Notes: generated from the sequence alone by a model not told the origin. A stretch of 64,000 bases of DNA from Corynebacterium amycolatum (GCF_016889425.1 NZ_CP069513.1:620001-684000); one strand, 5' to 3'; shown: positions 26,672-38,208, numbered from the stretch's first letter. Made by a program: numbers and translations.

Positions 26672-28076
26672 GGGTTAAGTAGCAGAATGTGTGTCTGATT
26701 CTTGCGATTTCCGCAGATCAGACTATACAAATCGGGCTTGAATAAGGATTTAGTCCTTATTCGGGCCCGTTTCTCGTTCAATCCGCCGGAACGGCGCTTC
26801 AGTGTGGTAGCTGGATGCTGGTTAGCTTTGCCGGTGACACCAAACAGACCACGATGCCCCGTATGTACTGGGCAAATGAAGAAAAACGGCACCACCACAA
26901 AAGGAACGACTAGATGGCGGTGCCAGAACCCTGACTGTGGATCTTCCACCACCTACCGTCGGCCTGATCTGACTACAACCCGCGACTTCAAAGCGTTTCA
27001 CCGATACGTGACCTCCACGAGGTCACTAACCGAGATCGCCTGCGATGCCGGAGTCAGCAGATGGACCCTCGACCGCCGATTCGAACCGTTATGGCTCATC
27101 GATGTTCCCAACACTCCAGACCCCAACAGGGTCTACGACCAGATCTTCATCGACGGCACCTACACCGACGCCGGCTGCCTGCTCGTAGCAGCAAGCCACG
27201 ACCACGTCATCGCCTGGCACTGGGCCAAACGCGAGTCAGCCCACGCCTACACACAACTGCTGCGTGGTATCGCCGAACCGTTATGCGTCGTCCTCGACGG
27301 CGGCCAAGGCGCCTACTCAGCGATCAAAGCCTGCTGGCCCACGACCATGATCCAGCGCTACCTCGTCCACGCCCAACGCGTCATCCGTCGCTACACCACA
27401 TCACGGCCCCGCACCGACGCTGGCAAAGCGATCTATGCCCTGGCTTTGAAACTGACTAAGATCACCACCTTGGACCAAGCACGCGACTGGACACTACGCC
27501 TGCACGACTTCGGAGTGGTCTACAAACGGTTCCTCAACGAAAAAACACCGCTGCCAAAACAACATCGCACACTCGATAAACAGTGGGAATGGCCCCACCT
27601 GCGAGTCCGTAAGGCATACAACTCGCTTTTGCACTTATCGCGCAACGACTGGCTGTTTGCCTATCTCCAACCCCCGCCAGAAGCACTCGAACCGGCCCAG
27701 TGGGCAGCAACCACAAACAGCCTAGAAGGCGGAGTCAACGCCGGGCTCAAACGCATCGCTGATGCCCACCGCAGCAGATCCGGGGAACGACAACGCAAGA
27801 TGCTCGAGTGGTACCTGCACTCGAAAACGCAGCTGCCTGACGACCCACTCGAGATCGCCAGGCAGTGCAATTACGGACAAGATCAACTCGCCAAAGTTCC
27901 AGACCTTGTCCCAGAAGACCACAACACAGCCGACCAAGAAACAGGACGACCAGCCTTCTACGACAACGCTATCCCAACCGAATACCAACACAACATAGGA
28001 ATCCGCAAAGGCCCCATGCAATAAAAAGGGCCGCCCGGCGACACGCCGAGCGGACACACTTTTTGCTACTTAACCC
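26672..28076 (+). mobile_element. IS1249-like insertion sequence (IS256 family), complete
   Basis: A 1405-bp element bounded by 26-bp terminal inverted repeats (left 26672-26697, right 28051-28076; 23 of 26 identical; outer end GGGTTAAGTAGCA). It is flanked by an exact 8-bp duplication, GAATCCGC. It holds a single full-length transposase. Perfect target duplication and an intact frame point to a recent, possibly active insertion. It landed between the secreted-protein islet and the tRNA-Ala terminator, breaking no visible gene. Confidence 0.92.
26834..28024 (+). CDS. tnp: IS1249-type transposase (IS256 family)
   Basis: About 396 residues from GTG 26834; the open frame extends upstream to 26702, but the N-terminal zinc ribbon begins just after this GTG. 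The ribbon has paired Cys in PRCPVCTGQM and RWRCQNPDCG. A helix-turn-helix-like part follows (LTEIACDAGVSRWTLDRRF). The DDE catalytic residues fit FIDGTYTDAG, CVVLDGGQGAYSAI and TTNSLEGGVNAGLKR. IS256-family enzymes move the element by copy-paste through a circle intermediate. Confidence 0.92.
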   Translation: MTPNRPRCPVCTGQMKKNGTTTKGTTRWRCQNPDCGSSTTYRRPDLTTTRDFKAFHRYVTSTRSLTEIACDAGVSRWTLDRRFEPLWLIDVPNTPDPNRVYDQIFIDGTYTDAGCLLVAASHDHVIAWHWAKRESAHAYTQLLRGIAEPLCVVLDGGQGAYSAIKACWPTTMIQRYLVHAQRVIRRYTTSRPRTDAGKAIYALALKLTKITTLDQARDWTLRLHDFGVVYKRFLNEKTPLPKQHRTLDKQWEWPHLRVRKAYNSLLHLSRNDWLFAYLQPPPEALEPAQWAATTNSLEGGVNAGLKRIADAHRSRSGERQRKMLEWYLHSKTQLPDDPLEIARQCNYGQDQLAKVPDLVPEDHNTADQETGRPAFYDNAIPTEYQHNIGIRKGPMQ

Positions 28077-28084
28077 GAATCCGC
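28077..28084. repeat. Target-site duplication, right copy (GAATCCGC)
   Basis: Exact copy of 26664-26671, directly outside the right terminal inverted repeat. Confidence 0.93.
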
Positions 28085-28102
28085 GGCATTCCCAAAACGC
28101 AA

Positions 28103-28134
28103 AAAATCCCCCGGTCTTACGACCGGGGGATTTT
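28103..28134 (-). terminator. Intrinsic terminator after tRNA-Ala
   Basis: A perfect 14-bp stem (AAAATCCCCCGGTC / GACCGGGGGATTTT) with a 4-nt loop, then T on the minus strand. It begins 8 bp beyond the tRNA-Ala 3' end. Confidence 0.93.
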
Positions 28135-28142
28135 GTTCCTTG

Positions 28143-28215
28143 TGGAGCTTAGGGGAATCGAACCCCTGACCTCCTGCTTGCAAAGCAGGTGCTCTACCAA
28201 TTGAGCTAAAGCCCC
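28143..28215 (-). tRNA. tRNA-Ala (anticodon TGC)
   Basis: A 73-nt cloverleaf on the minus strand. The acceptor GGGGCTT pairs with AAGCTCC; the anticodon arm CTGCTTTGCAAGCAG has TGC in the loop; the T-arm is AGGGGTTCGATTCCCCT. CCA is not encoded. It is second in the gyrA-DUF3566-tRNA-Ile-tRNA-Ala order typical of actinobacteria. Confidence 0.96.
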
Positions 28216-28246
28216 GTACACCGAGCAATTATACCTTGTTCGGCAG

Positions 28247-28320
28247 TGGGCCTAGGAGGACTTGAACCTCCGACCCCTTCGTTATCAGCGAAGTGCTCTA
28301 ACCGCCTGAGCTATAGGCCC
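28247..28320 (-). tRNA. tRNA-Ile (anticodon GAT)
   Basis: A 74-nt cloverleaf on the minus strand. The acceptor GGGCCTA pairs with TAGGCCC; the anticodon arm TTCGCTGATAACGAA gives GAT; the T-arm is GGAGGTTCAAGTCCTCC. It lies 31 bp upstream of tRNA-Ala, so the two are probably co-transcribed. Confidence 0.96.
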
Positions 28321-28468
28321 CGTGGAACGAGATATAACTTAACCCGTAACCATCACACTTCACAAATCGCCTGTTCAGAGGCCTAAATATTGAGTTAAAA
28401 AGCAGTCATTAAGTAGTCATTATGGCTACTTCATAACCAGGTCACTGAAAATACCTCTGAACCAACGC

Positions 28469-28505
28469 GGCCCCGGAGCCACCGAACGGGGGTGACACCG
28501 GGGCC
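28469..28505 (-). terminator. Nested GC-rich hairpin after the DUF3566 gene
   Basis: GGCCCCGG / CCGGGGCC (8 bp) encloses a second stem (TCACC / GGTGG) around a CCCGTTC loop. It lies 18 bp after the DUF3566 stop. There is no T run, so it may be a processing or attenuation structure and not a classic terminator. Confidence 0.5.
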
Positions 28506-28523
28506 AGCGGGAGACTAGGCAGC

Positions 28524-28856
28524 CTAGCTGTCGTCGGCAAGCGAAATCTTGAGACCTCCGACGAGACCGCCGCACGCGTTGTAGATAACCGCGCCGAGGG
28601 CCATGAACCCAATCGACAGCACCCACCACAGCGCTCCTACAGCGGCCGCCAGGCCAAGGACAAGACCCGCGCTGATGGAATCCTCCCCGCCAATCATTTC
28701 ACTAATCGGAGCGAGCAATCCCATCCCGGAGAGCAAGAGGTAGAGCAGGCCAACCGCGGCAAGCCAGACGAGGAAGCCAATGAAGCCAGTGGCCGCCGTA
28801 ATGCGCATGGCGGACCAGGGACTCACCTTGTCGACTACCAAGTTAGTTTCGGCCAT
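28524..28856 (-). CDS. DUF3566 membrane protein
   Basis: A 110-residue protein from ATG 28856 (MAETNLVVDKVSPWSAMRIT). It has two membrane helices (FIGFLVWLAAVGLLYLLLSG and GLAAAVGALWWVLSIGFMAL) and ends YNACGGLVGGLKISLADDS, as in the DUF3566 family always found after gyrA in actinobacteria. GGAG within the gyrA end serves as ribosome site; only 4 bp separate it from the gyrA stop, so it belongs to the gyrA operon. Function is unknown. Confidence 0.9.
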   Translation of the reverse strand: MAETNLVVDKVSPWSAMRITAATGFIGFLVWLAAVGLLYLLLSGMGLLAPISEMIGGEDSISAGLVLGLAAAVGALWWVLSIGFMALGAVIYNACGGLVGGLKISLADDS

Positions 28857-28860
28857 GCGC

Positions 28861-31464
28861 TTACTCCTTCTCCGCCTCCGAGTCACCGGACTCGGCGGCG
28901 CCGGTGCTCTTGGTGGCGCCGGTGCGCTTCGGGACTACGTCCAGGGTTCCGGCCTCAGAGACCTTGGAAGCGGTCTCCTCACCCTCATCCTCAACATTGC
29001 GGTCGATAGCCAGCAGTTCCACGCCATCAGCGAGGTTGACCAGGCGCACGCCCTTGGTGGCACGCGAGGTGGCGCGAATCTCGTTGACGTTGGTGCGGAT
29101 GATGTCGCCGGCGGAGGTGACAGCGAAGATTTCGTCGTCGTTGTCGACCACCAGGGCGCCCATCAACGGTCCACGCTTCGGGTCGTACTTGAGCGTCAGC
29201 ACGCCCATACCACCGCGGTTCTGCGGGGTGTACTCGCTGAGCTTGGTCTTCTTGCCGAAGCCGCCAGTCGTGGCGACCAGCAGGTTGTGCTCTTCCTCGA
29301 CCACGACCATGCTGAGCAGCTTGTCGTCGCCCTTGAAGCGCATACCCTGAACACCAGCAGTGGCGCGCCCCATCGGGCGCAGTGCGTCGTCGGAGGCAGT
29401 GAAGCGAATGGCCTGGCCGCGCTCGGAGACGAGCAGCAGGTCATCGTCCGAAGAGCACAGACGAGCACCGATGAGGGAGTCGCCTTCGCGCAGGTTGATG
29501 GCAATTAGGCCAGCGGAACGAGCGGACTCGTAGTCCTCCAGGCGAGACTTCTTGACCTTGCCCTCGCTGGTGGCCAGCACCAGGTACGGGCTGTCCTGGT
29601 AGCTCTGAATCTGCAGCACCTCGGCGATACGCTCCTCCGGCTGGAACTCCAGCAGATTGGCGACATGCTGGCCGCGGGCAGCGCGAGTGGCCTCCGGCAG
29701 TTCGTAGGCCTTGAGGCGGTAGACGCGCCCCTTGTTGGTGAAGAACAGAATCCAGTCGTGCGTGGAGCAGACGAAGAAGTGGCGGACAATGTCGTCCTGC
29801 TTCAGATCCGCGCCGCGAACGCCCTTGCCACCACGGCGCTGGGCCTTGTAGGCATCGACCTTGGTGCGCTTGGCGTAGCCCGTGGAGGTAATGGTCACAA
29901 CCACGTTTTCGCGGGCGATGAGGTCCTCTTCGGTGACGTCGCCCTCGGCGGCCACGATCTGGGTACGACGGTCATCGCCGTACTTCTCCACTACCTCGGT
30001 CAGTTCTTCCTTGACAATGGCGCGCTGGCGCTCCGGGCTGGCCAGGATGTCCTTCAGGTCGGCGATCTCGAGCTCGATCTCAGCCAACTCGTCGATAATC
30101 TTCTGGCGCTCCAGGGCAGCCAGGCGACGCAGCTGCATCGCCAGGATGGCGTCAGCCTGAATCTCGTCGATGTCGAGCAGACCCATCAGGCCCGTACGCG
30201 CGGTATCGACCGTGGCAGACCGGCGAATCAGGGCGATGACCTCGTCCAACATATCCAGGGCCTTGACCAGGCCGCGCAGGATATGGGCACGCTTTTCCTT
30301 CTCGTCCAGGCGGAACTGGGTCCGTCGAACAATGACCTCAATCTGGTGGGCGACGTACAGCGTCACCATCTGGTCAATACGCAGCGTACGCGGCACACCG
30401 TCAACGATGGCGAGCATGTTCGCGCCGAAGCTGGTCTGCAGCTGGGAGTGCTTGTACAGGTTGTTCAGCACCACACGCGGTACGGCATCGCGCTTGAGCT
30501 TGACGACGATGCGCATGCCCCACTTCAGATCGGATTCGTCATCAATCGAGGCAATGCCCTGCAGACGCCCGTCCTTGACCTGATCTGCAATGTTGGCAAT
30601 CATGCGGTCCGGGTTGACCTGGTACGGCAGCTCAGTGATGACAATCGACTGACGAGTGCCCTCCTGCTCAATCGAGGTCACACCGCGCATGCGGATCGAG
30701 CCACGGCCGGTGGTGTAGGCCTCCTTGATGCCCTTATCGCCGACGATTTGGGCGGCAGTTGGGAAATCCGGGCCCTTGATGCGCTCCATGACCGCATCCA
30801 GCGTGGTCTTTTCATCCGCCTCCGGGTTGTCCAGGCACCAGTTAATGGCATCCGCGACCTCACGAAGGTTGTGCGGTGGGATGTTGGTGGCCATACCGAC
30901 GGCAATACCGCCGGAACCGTTCATCAACAGCTGCGGGACACGCGACGGCAGAATCACAGGCTCTGTCGTACGACCGTCGTAATTCGGCTGGAAATCGACA
31001 GTGTTTTCGCGAATGTCGCGCACCATTTCCATGGCCAACGGCGTCAGACGGGCCTCGGTGTAACGCATAGCTGCGGGGCCGTCGTCACCGCGGGAGCCGA
31101 AGTTACCCTGACCGTCGACAAGCGGATAGCGCATGGACCACGGCTGCGCCATGCGCACCATGGTGTCGTAAATAGCGCTGTCGCCGTGCGGGTGGTAGTT
31201 ACCCATCGTGTCCGAAACCGGCTTAGCGGACTTCACATAACCGCGCTCCGGGCGGTAGCCGTTGTCGAACATGGCGTAGAGAATGCGGCGGTGCACCGGC
31301 TTCAGACCGTCTCGGATCTCCGGCAGCGCACGGCCAACAATCACGCTCATGGCGTAGTCGATATAGCTCGACTGCATCTCTTCATTGATGTCGATCGGGC
31401 GAACCTGGTGGCCCAATACTCCACTTCCGAAGGATGAGCCGTCGTTGTTGTTATCGTCGCTCAA
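28861..31464 (-). CDS. gyrA: DNA gyrase subunit A
   Basis: An 867-residue type II topoisomerase subunit that breaks and rejoins DNA to introduce negative supercoils with GyrB. The catalytic Tyr is Y135 in [13 protein letters not shown]. The quinolone-resistance region reads [17 protein letters not shown] with S96 and D100, the residues usually seen in sensitive strains. The C-terminal beta-pinwheel carries the GyrA box QRRGGKGV. The acidic C-terminal tail is typical of corynebacteria. It is separated from gyrB by about 3.7 kb of other genes. Confidence 0.98.
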   Translation of the reverse strand: MSDDNNNDGSSFGSGVLGHQVRPIDINEEMQSSYIDYAMSVIVGRALPEIRDGLKPVHRRILYAMFDNGYRPERGYVKSAKPVSDTMGNYHPHGDSAIYDTMVRMAQPWSMRYPLVDGQGNFGSRGDDGPAAMRYTEARLTPLAMEMVRDIRENTVDFQPNYDGRTTEPVILPSRVPQLLMNGSGGIAVGMATNIPPHNLREVADAINWCLDNPEADEKTTLDAVMERIKGPDFPTAAQIVGDKGIKEAYTTGRGSIRMRGVTSIEQEGTRQSIVITELPYQVNPDRMIANIADQVKDGRLQGIASIDDESDLKWGMRIVVKLKRDAVPRVVLNNLYKHSQLQTSFGANMLAIVDGVPRTLRIDQMVTLYVAHQIEVIVRRTQFRLDEKEKRAHILRGLVKALDMLDEVIALIRRSATVDTARTGLMGLLDIDEIQADAILAMQLRRLAALERQKIIDELAEIELEIADLKDILASPERQRAIVKEELTEVVEKYGDDRRTQIVAAEGDVTEEDLIARENVVVTITSTGYAKRTKVDAYKAQRRGGKGVRGADLKQDDIVRHFFVCSTHDWILFFTNKGRVYRLKAYELPEATRAARGQHVANLLEFQPEERIAEVLQIQSYQDSPYLVLATSEGKVKKSRLEDYESARSAGLIAINLREGDSLIGARLCSSDDDLLLVSERGQAIRFTASDDALRPMGRATAGVQGMRFKGDDKLLSMVVVEEEHNLLVATTGGFGKKTKLSEYTPQNRGGMGVLTLKYDPKRGPLMGALVVDNDDEIFAVTSAGDIIRTNVNEIRATSRATKGVRLVNLADGVELLAIDRNVEDEGEETASKVSEAGTLDVVPKRTGATKSTGAAESGDSEAEKE

Positions 31465-31648
31465 TGACTGCTTCCTTTACTTAAAAGAGGTTCGCATCCA
31501 TTCTACAGGGCTTTAGAACCCGTTTTACGACGCCGTGCGCAACTTTTCGATACCATTGTGGTATCAAATACTTGGTTTTCAAGCCTGATAGCGGAAACAA
31601 ACCAGCGCAGTTAGGAAGCGCGGCTAGGTAGCAAGGAGCAAGTGCACG

Positions 31649-31876
31649 ATGGCGATGACCTTAAGGCTCACGAAAGAACAGGACACCGCCCTGGCGCTGC
31701 TGGCGCAAATGGAGGGCGTATCCAAACACGAGGCCGTCATTCGCGCCATTGAATCTGCCGCCGCGAGAGCCCTTCAACAAGGCCAGGCCAGGGAAATCAC
31801 CGCAAGTGTGATTGATACCGACATGGCGCTGCTGCGAAAGTTGAGCTCCCCGAGCCCCCGGGGAGCAGAGGAATGA
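31649..31876 (+). CDS. Ribbon-helix-helix antitoxin-like protein
   Basis: A 75-residue protein with the ribbon-helix-helix pattern: a beta strand (MTLRLTKEQDTALALLA), helix, turn GVSKHEAVI and helix RAIESAAARAL. Such proteins bind operator DNA and neutralise a partner toxin. AAGGAG precedes ATG 31649. Its stop overlaps the start of the Doc-like gene (ATGA), a usual antitoxin-toxin layout. It is divergent from gyrA across 184 bp. Confidence 0.8.
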   Translation: MAMTLRLTKEQDTALALLAQMEGVSKHEAVIRAIESAAARALQQGQAREITASVIDTDMALLRKLSSPSPRGAEE

Positions 31877-32211
31877 GTGCGCCCCAAGTTCAGCCTCCCA
31901 GCGAGGCCGCAATCCTGGCGGCTACCGACGAACTGGTGGCCAAAGTGCCGGAATTGGCTGACGCTACGCTTGTGCGACCATGGGCAATCAGCGCCATTGC
32001 TGCCGCCAGCTCAGGTGTCATTGCTGGTCACCGCAGCTTTCCCACGGTTTCTGCGGCTGCACAAGCGGTCGCTTACGCAACGTTTCACGTGAAACCACTG
32101 AGTTTCGGAAACACCGCGCTGGGCGCACTACTTGCGCACATACTCCTCACCACTAATGGCGAAGAAGTGTCATTCACAGAGACATGGAAACTGGTCAAAA
32201 GCGGCATTTAG
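31873..32211 (+). CDS. Doc/Fic-like toxin with a degenerate active-site motif
   Basis: A 112-residue protein. The C-terminal half (FHVKPLSFGNTALGALLAHI, then NGEEVSFTE) lines up with Doc/Fic (HPFxxGNxR then helix and NGYxV). Doc toxins phosphorylate EF-Tu; Fic enzymes transfer AMP. Here the motif reads KPLSFGNTA: the catalytic His is Lys (K74) and the following Arg is missing, so classic chemistry looks lost. A parS site (32081-32096) encodes residues 70-75. It is translationally coupled to the antitoxin-like gene. It could be an inactive toxin, a divergent enzyme or a retained parS carrier. Confidence 0.65.
   Translation: MSAPQVQPPSEAAILAATDELVAKVPELADATLVRPWAISAIAAASSGVIAGHRSFPTVSAAAQAVAYATFHVKPLSFGNTALGALLAHILLTTNGEEVSFTETWKLVKSGI
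32081..32096. promoter_or_regulatory. parS site inside the Doc-like gene
   Basis: The 14-bp palindromic core GTTTCACGTGAAAC is perfect; the outer bases are C and C where T and A are consensus (14 of 16). It lies about 14 kb from the parAB sites, on the gyrase side of the origin. Confidence 0.88.
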
Positions 32212-32224
32212 CCAAAGACGCGGC

Positions 32225-34177
32225 CTAGTCGATTTTCCGGGTGAACGGGCTCGTCGGAATGCGATTACCGGACTCCAGTCGACCCGTGTAATACGCCGTG
32301 GCCTCACCTTCAGTCAGCTCGACCTCGTACCAGCCATCACGGACATAATCAGCCGTTCGGTCCTGCCCGCCGACGAGAACACGTCCCGCCACGTGCTCCA
32401 AAGTGACCTCCGGCAACTCCTTCGCCGTCTTGCTGAACACACGCAGGAAGCGGTCCGGGCCGCACACGGTAAGTTCGCGGTCTAGAAGTCCAATTCGCAG
32501 CTCTAATGTGCCGAGCACGGTGTGGTGCTCTACCTTGTTACCACTGTAAACAGCGAAAACAGCCTCACGGGAACCGTCGTTGACCAGCACAAGGTTGCCG
32601 TCTTTAAGGTAGGCGTGAAGCCGGTACGGTGTTGGCAGCGCGGTCGCCTGCTCGGACTCCTGCACTGGATAGTCACCGGCCGGCTCCGCCTCCCAGCGCT
32701 TCACAAACTCCGGTGCTGGCCCCGGCTGCTCTGGAAGCTGCATTCCCGCCGATGCCGAGAAGTCCAGCGTGGATACCAAATCACCACAGACTCGACGACG
32801 CCAATCAGTGATGTTTCCACAGTTCACGCCAGTGACCTGCTCCAGAAAGCGAATCACCGAAGTGTGATCGAAGACCTCCGAAGAAACCAGACCACCCACC
32901 GACCATGGTGAAATGACAGTCATCGGGACGCGGAAACCGAGCCCCTTCGGCTTGCCCAGGTACCACTCCCCCGGCTCATTCTTTGGCGGCAGCGGCGGCA
33001 CCACATGATCGAAGTAACCATCAAACTCGTCAAAGTTAATCAGGAAAACTGTCTTGGCCCACACTTCCGGATTGGAGGCCAACGCATCCAACAGACGATA
33101 GGTGATATTCGCCGACTGAATTGGCGAGGACGCTCCCGGATGCTCACTTTCCGCGGCCGAAGGCACAATCCAGGACACCTTTGGCAGCTTCCCGGATTCA
33201 ACATCCCGTCGGAAAGCGTCGGCTAGCGTGCCCGGCTGGCGGCGGTGCAGCGCGCGATCATAGAGATCCCGTTCCGCGTCAGGCAGCTTCTCCACAGCGG
33301 CATTCAGGCGATTGACCATCTCCTGTTGCTCTGTAGTTGGCGACATCCCATCGCCGAGTGCAGTAAGCAGCTCATAAAAACCGGTTAAATCGAGTCCCGG
33401 CAGTCCGGCCTCACGAATGACCTTGCGGCCAATATTTCGAAACGCGGCGAAGAAATCCAAATTGTTGTCCGTGTAGTTATCCCACTCCTGGTAGACGCGC
33501 CACGGCACCCCTGCCTCCGTGAGCTCCTCGGCATAAGTGCGCCACTTATACCCCGGGTGCGTCGGCTCGTACGCCGCATTGCCAACCGCTCCAGTCCCCC
33601 ACGGTTCCTTTCGGGTGTCACCCGAAAACAGGTAGTTGCGGTTCGGGCTTGTCGACGTAGGCATCGAGGAAAAGTAACCATCGCAGATGGTGAACGTCTC
33701 TGCGAGAGCGAATTGGAACGCAATGTCCTGGCGGTCATAGCAGGCCATCGTGCCCTTACCCTTGGCCTCGATCCAGCCGTTACAGCGGCCGCCGTTTAGT
33801 GCAACCTGCCCGTCTTCCCAACCGTGCGGCAGACTTGCGATGTACTCCACCGAGAGATCACCGCGATTAGCGGCGTTGCGGATTAGATATGGACTGACCC
33901 CACTCTGGTTGAAGACACCCGGTAAAGCGGAGTTGTCTTTGTACCCTCGCACACCTCGGAGCGTGCCGAAGTAGTGATCAAAAGAGCGGTTTTCCTGCAT
34001 CAACACGACTACGTGCTCAATTTGATCAAGAGAGCCAGCCGGTCGGGGCTGCGCGAGCGCGTGGCGCAGTGATGGTGGCAGCAGCGTGCTCGCAGCGGTG
34101 ACGGCACCGACTCCTGCGGCGGTCTGCAGGAAGTGCCGACGGGAAAATTCAGATATTTTTTTAGGTGATGTTGCCAT
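32225..34177 (-). CDS. plcC: Phosphocholine-type phospholipase C, Tat-exported
   Basis: A 650-residue secreted enzyme. The twin-arginine signal is FSRRHFLQTAAGVGAVTAAS. The phosphoesterase family domain (PF04185) shows VVLMQENRSFDHYFGTLRG, NYLFSGD, FDEFDGYFDHVVPP and FRVPMTVISPWS. A C-terminal beta domain of about 150 residues follows. It hydrolyses phosphatidylcholine or sphingomyelin and frees choline phosphate; in mycobacteria relatives are virulence factors. It is followed by an alpha/beta hydrolase gene on the same strand 47 bp upstream, so a lipid-degradation pair is likely. It is convergent with the Doc-like gene, with a 13-bp gap. Confidence 0.92.
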   Translation of the reverse strand: MATSPKKISEFSRRHFLQTAAGVGAVTAASTLLPPSLRHALAQPRPAGSLDQIEHVVVLMQENRSFDHYFGTLRGVRGYKDNSALPGVFNQSGVSPYLIRNAANRGDLSVEYIASLPHGWEDGQVALNGGRCNGWIEAKGKGTMACYDRQDIAFQFALAETFTICDGYFSSMPTSTSPNRNYLFSGDTRKEPWGTGAVGNAAYEPTHPGYKWRTYAEELTEAGVPWRVYQEWDNYTDNNLDFFAAFRNIGRKVIREAGLPGLDLTGFYELLTALGDGMSPTTEQQEMVNRLNAAVEKLPDAERDLYDRALHRRQPGTLADAFRRDVESGKLPKVSWIVPSAAESEHPGASSPIQSANITYRLLDALASNPEVWAKTVFLINFDEFDGYFDHVVPPLPPKNEPGEWYLGKPKGLGFRVPMTVISPWSVGGLVSSEVFDHTSVIRFLEQVTGVNCGNITDWRRRVCGDLVSTLDFSASAGMQLPEQPGPAPEFVKRWEAEPAGDYPVQESEQATALPTPYRLHAYLKDGNLVLVNDGSREAVFAVYSGNKVEHHTVLGTLELRIGLLDRELTVCGPDRFLRVFSKTAKELPEVTLEHVAGRVLVGGQDRTADYVRDGWYEVELTEGEATAYYTGRLESGNRIPTSPFTRKID

Positions 34178-34224
34178 AAGTATCTACGTTAAGAAGCGCA
34201 GATTACAGGTTGGAAAATTGCGGT

Positions 34225-35133
34225 TTAAATTTCCTCAATGAACCGCTCGAAGCGGTCAACCACAGCCTGCGGCTCACGCGCCCATCGGTTATGTCCCAGG
34301 CGCTGCTCAATGAACTCGTACTTCGCCGAATTCGGCAACATCCGCGCCAATGCCTGCGCCGACTCCGCCGGGCAGTCACGGTCACCGCCACAGTTCAGCA
34401 GCAGCGCCGGGGTGGTCACCTTAGGCATCTCAGCGGCATAGTCGATGTCCGCACCGCGCGGTCGCAGGAGACCCGTGCGCGAGAATCGCGCCCACTCCAC
34501 CACATGGTTACGGGCCTGTCGGCCGTAGCCGGCCACATCAAACCTGCCCGCTGGCCAATAACCCAGAATCTGGGACACTACCTGCATAAACGGTGCGCCG
34601 TAGCGAAGCCGCTTGTACTCGTTGCCAGTAAAACACTTGTAGTGCGGGGTACCGGAGCCAACCATCACAACACCAGCCACGTCCGCTTCCGGTCGGGCCA
34701 GATACAGCGAGGCAATCTGACCGCCCATGGAATGACACAGCAAGTAAACGGGTAACTTCTCCCCTGTGCTCTCCCCTGCCGCGAGGTGGTCAAACTCCTT
34801 GCGGGCCCGCGCCACGGCCAACGGGTAATCCACCGAGGCAAGATCCTGGTAGCCCCAGTTGTGACGGCGGGTGGCTACCGCCGTCTGGTTACCCTGGCCG
34901 CGTAACTCCGAGGTCAGGACGCAAAACCCTCGGCGCTGCAACTCTTGGGCAATTGGCCGGTAATAGCGAGCCCCCATGCCAAAACCCGGCCAAATAACGA
35001 CAATGCCCCGAGGCGTACCTTCGGGAGTCCGAAGCGCCATCGGGGTCACGGAGCCATCGGGCAATGTCTCCTGCACAATACGTGGCTCGACTGGCGGTTC
35101 CCCGTTGACCATGCTTCCTCGAGTATCTTCCAT
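34225..35133 (-). CDS. Alpha/beta hydrolase, monoacylglycerol-lipase-like
   Basis: A 302-residue Hydrolase_4/S33-type enzyme. The nucleophile elbow is LLCHSMGGQIASLY; the oxyanion region is IVVIWPGFGMGARYYRPIA; the acid is in NCGGDRDCPAES and the His in RLGHNRWARE. The start could be ATG 35133 or the later Met in SMVNGEPP. Relatives cleave monoacylglycerols. It sits just upstream of the phospholipase C gene with the same orientation and may act on the diacylglycerol or fatty esters released; this is inferred. Confidence 0.87.
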   Translation of the reverse strand: MEDTRGSMVNGEPPVEPRIVQETLPDGSVTPMALRTPEGTPRGIVVIWPGFGMGARYYRPIAQELQRRGFCVLTSELRGQGNQTAVATRRHNWGYQDLASVDYPLAVARARKEFDHLAAGESTGEKLPVYLLCHSMGGQIASLYLARPEADVAGVVMVGSGTPHYKCFTGNEYKRLRYGAPFMQVVSQILGYWPAGRFDVAGYGRQARNHVVEWARFSRTGLLRPRGADIDYAAEMPKVTTPALLLNCGGDRDCPAESAQALARMLPNSAKYEFIEQRLGHNRWAREPQAVVDRFERFIEEI

Positions 35134-35207
35134 TTCATAAACATTAATGGCTGAACTGAGGTTTTGTCAGGGGAACCGACAAGCCGATAACTAGACTAGG
35201 TATCGGC

Positions 35208-37262
<2,055 letters not shown>

Positions 37263-37536
37263 CTATTCTTGGTTCTCTCCCCGCGCAACATTCGTCAGCG
37301 CGCGAAAAATAGGCCAGCGGTCAAGCGCTATCGGCGCCAGCCAGAACTACATAGGACTACTAGATAGGTCTGGCTAGTTTGGATGCCGATAACGTCTCAA
37401 GAACCGCCTGCCGGTATTCTCCTGCCCATCTTACCCCAACGTAGTCCCCTACTGTGGATATAGCCGATGCGCTCAAAGGACCAAATTTCGCAGTTTTACG
37501 CATACCGATGCCTATTCGTAGACCGTTTACCGACCT

Positions 37537-38208
37537 TTACCCGTAAGTATCACGCGGTCCTCGGCCCTCGATGTGCAATTTGCCCTTGCGCCAATTCGGC
37601 GCTTTCGGCCCCAGCACCTTAATTTCTTCAACCACCCCATCCCCGACGCGTTCCGCGATGGACTTCAAAACCTGTCGCTGTGCTAGCCGCAGCTGTGTTG
37701 CCCATGCTGTCGATTGGCACTCGACCACCAAAGTGCCGTCCTTGAACTCCTTGACCTCGGAGTGTTCCGCGACAACTTTGCCGACCATCGAATCCCACTC
37801 CGTCATGATCACACCGTGGGCAATATGGATCTGCCAACCGCGATCAACTACTGCCTTATTCAGCACCGCACCAATCGGCGCAGGTCGACGGTCATATTTC
37901 CGGTACAGCCGAATCCCCGCCTCCTTCAACAGGCTCGGCGAAATTACCGTACCGGCACGATCTCGCACCACTGCTTGCGCTGCCCGCTGCTTATCGACGT
38001 CCGCAACAATCCCCTTCGCGGCCTTCACAGGCACACGGCTATCGAGGCCAGACCACGAGCCCTTCTTCTTCGGTGGCCGCTGGAGATTCGGTAACTTGTG
38101 ACCGCCCTCTTTAGCGGCATCGCGCATGCGGAAGAAAGCGTCGCTGATCAGGTCGTTTTCCTCTTCCGGTGAGTTATCCGACTCCATGTTCTCGACCATA
38201 CCCGTCAC
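37537..38208 (-). CDS. dciA: DciA-family protein (DUF721), helicase-loader candidate
   Basis: A 223-residue protein. A basic N-terminal tail is followed by the DUF721/DciA KH-like domain ([40 protein letters not shown]). DciA is the predicted ancestral loader of the replicative helicase DnaB in bacteria without DnaC. GTG 38208 overlaps the recF stop (GTGA), so translation is coupled to recF. It is in the dnaA-dnaN-recF-dciA-gyrB order universal in actinobacteria. Confidence 0.93.
   Translation of the reverse strand: MTGMVENMESDNSPEEENDLISDAFFRMRDAAKEGGHKLPNLQRPPKKKGSWSGLDSRVPVKAAKGIVADVDKQRAAQAVVRDRAGTVISPSLLKEAGIRLYRKYDRRPAPIGAVLNKAVVDRGWQIHIAHGVIMTEWDSMVGKVVAEHSEVKEFKDGTLVVECQSTAWATQLRLAQRQVLKSIAERVGDGVVEEIKVLGPKAPNWRKGKLHIEGRGPRDTYG

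Noticed and set aside
29665-31437. A 590-codon open frame on the plus strand
   Set aside because: It is antisense to gyrA throughout; its His/Val/Asp-rich product has no domain and mirrors the codon bias of gyrA.
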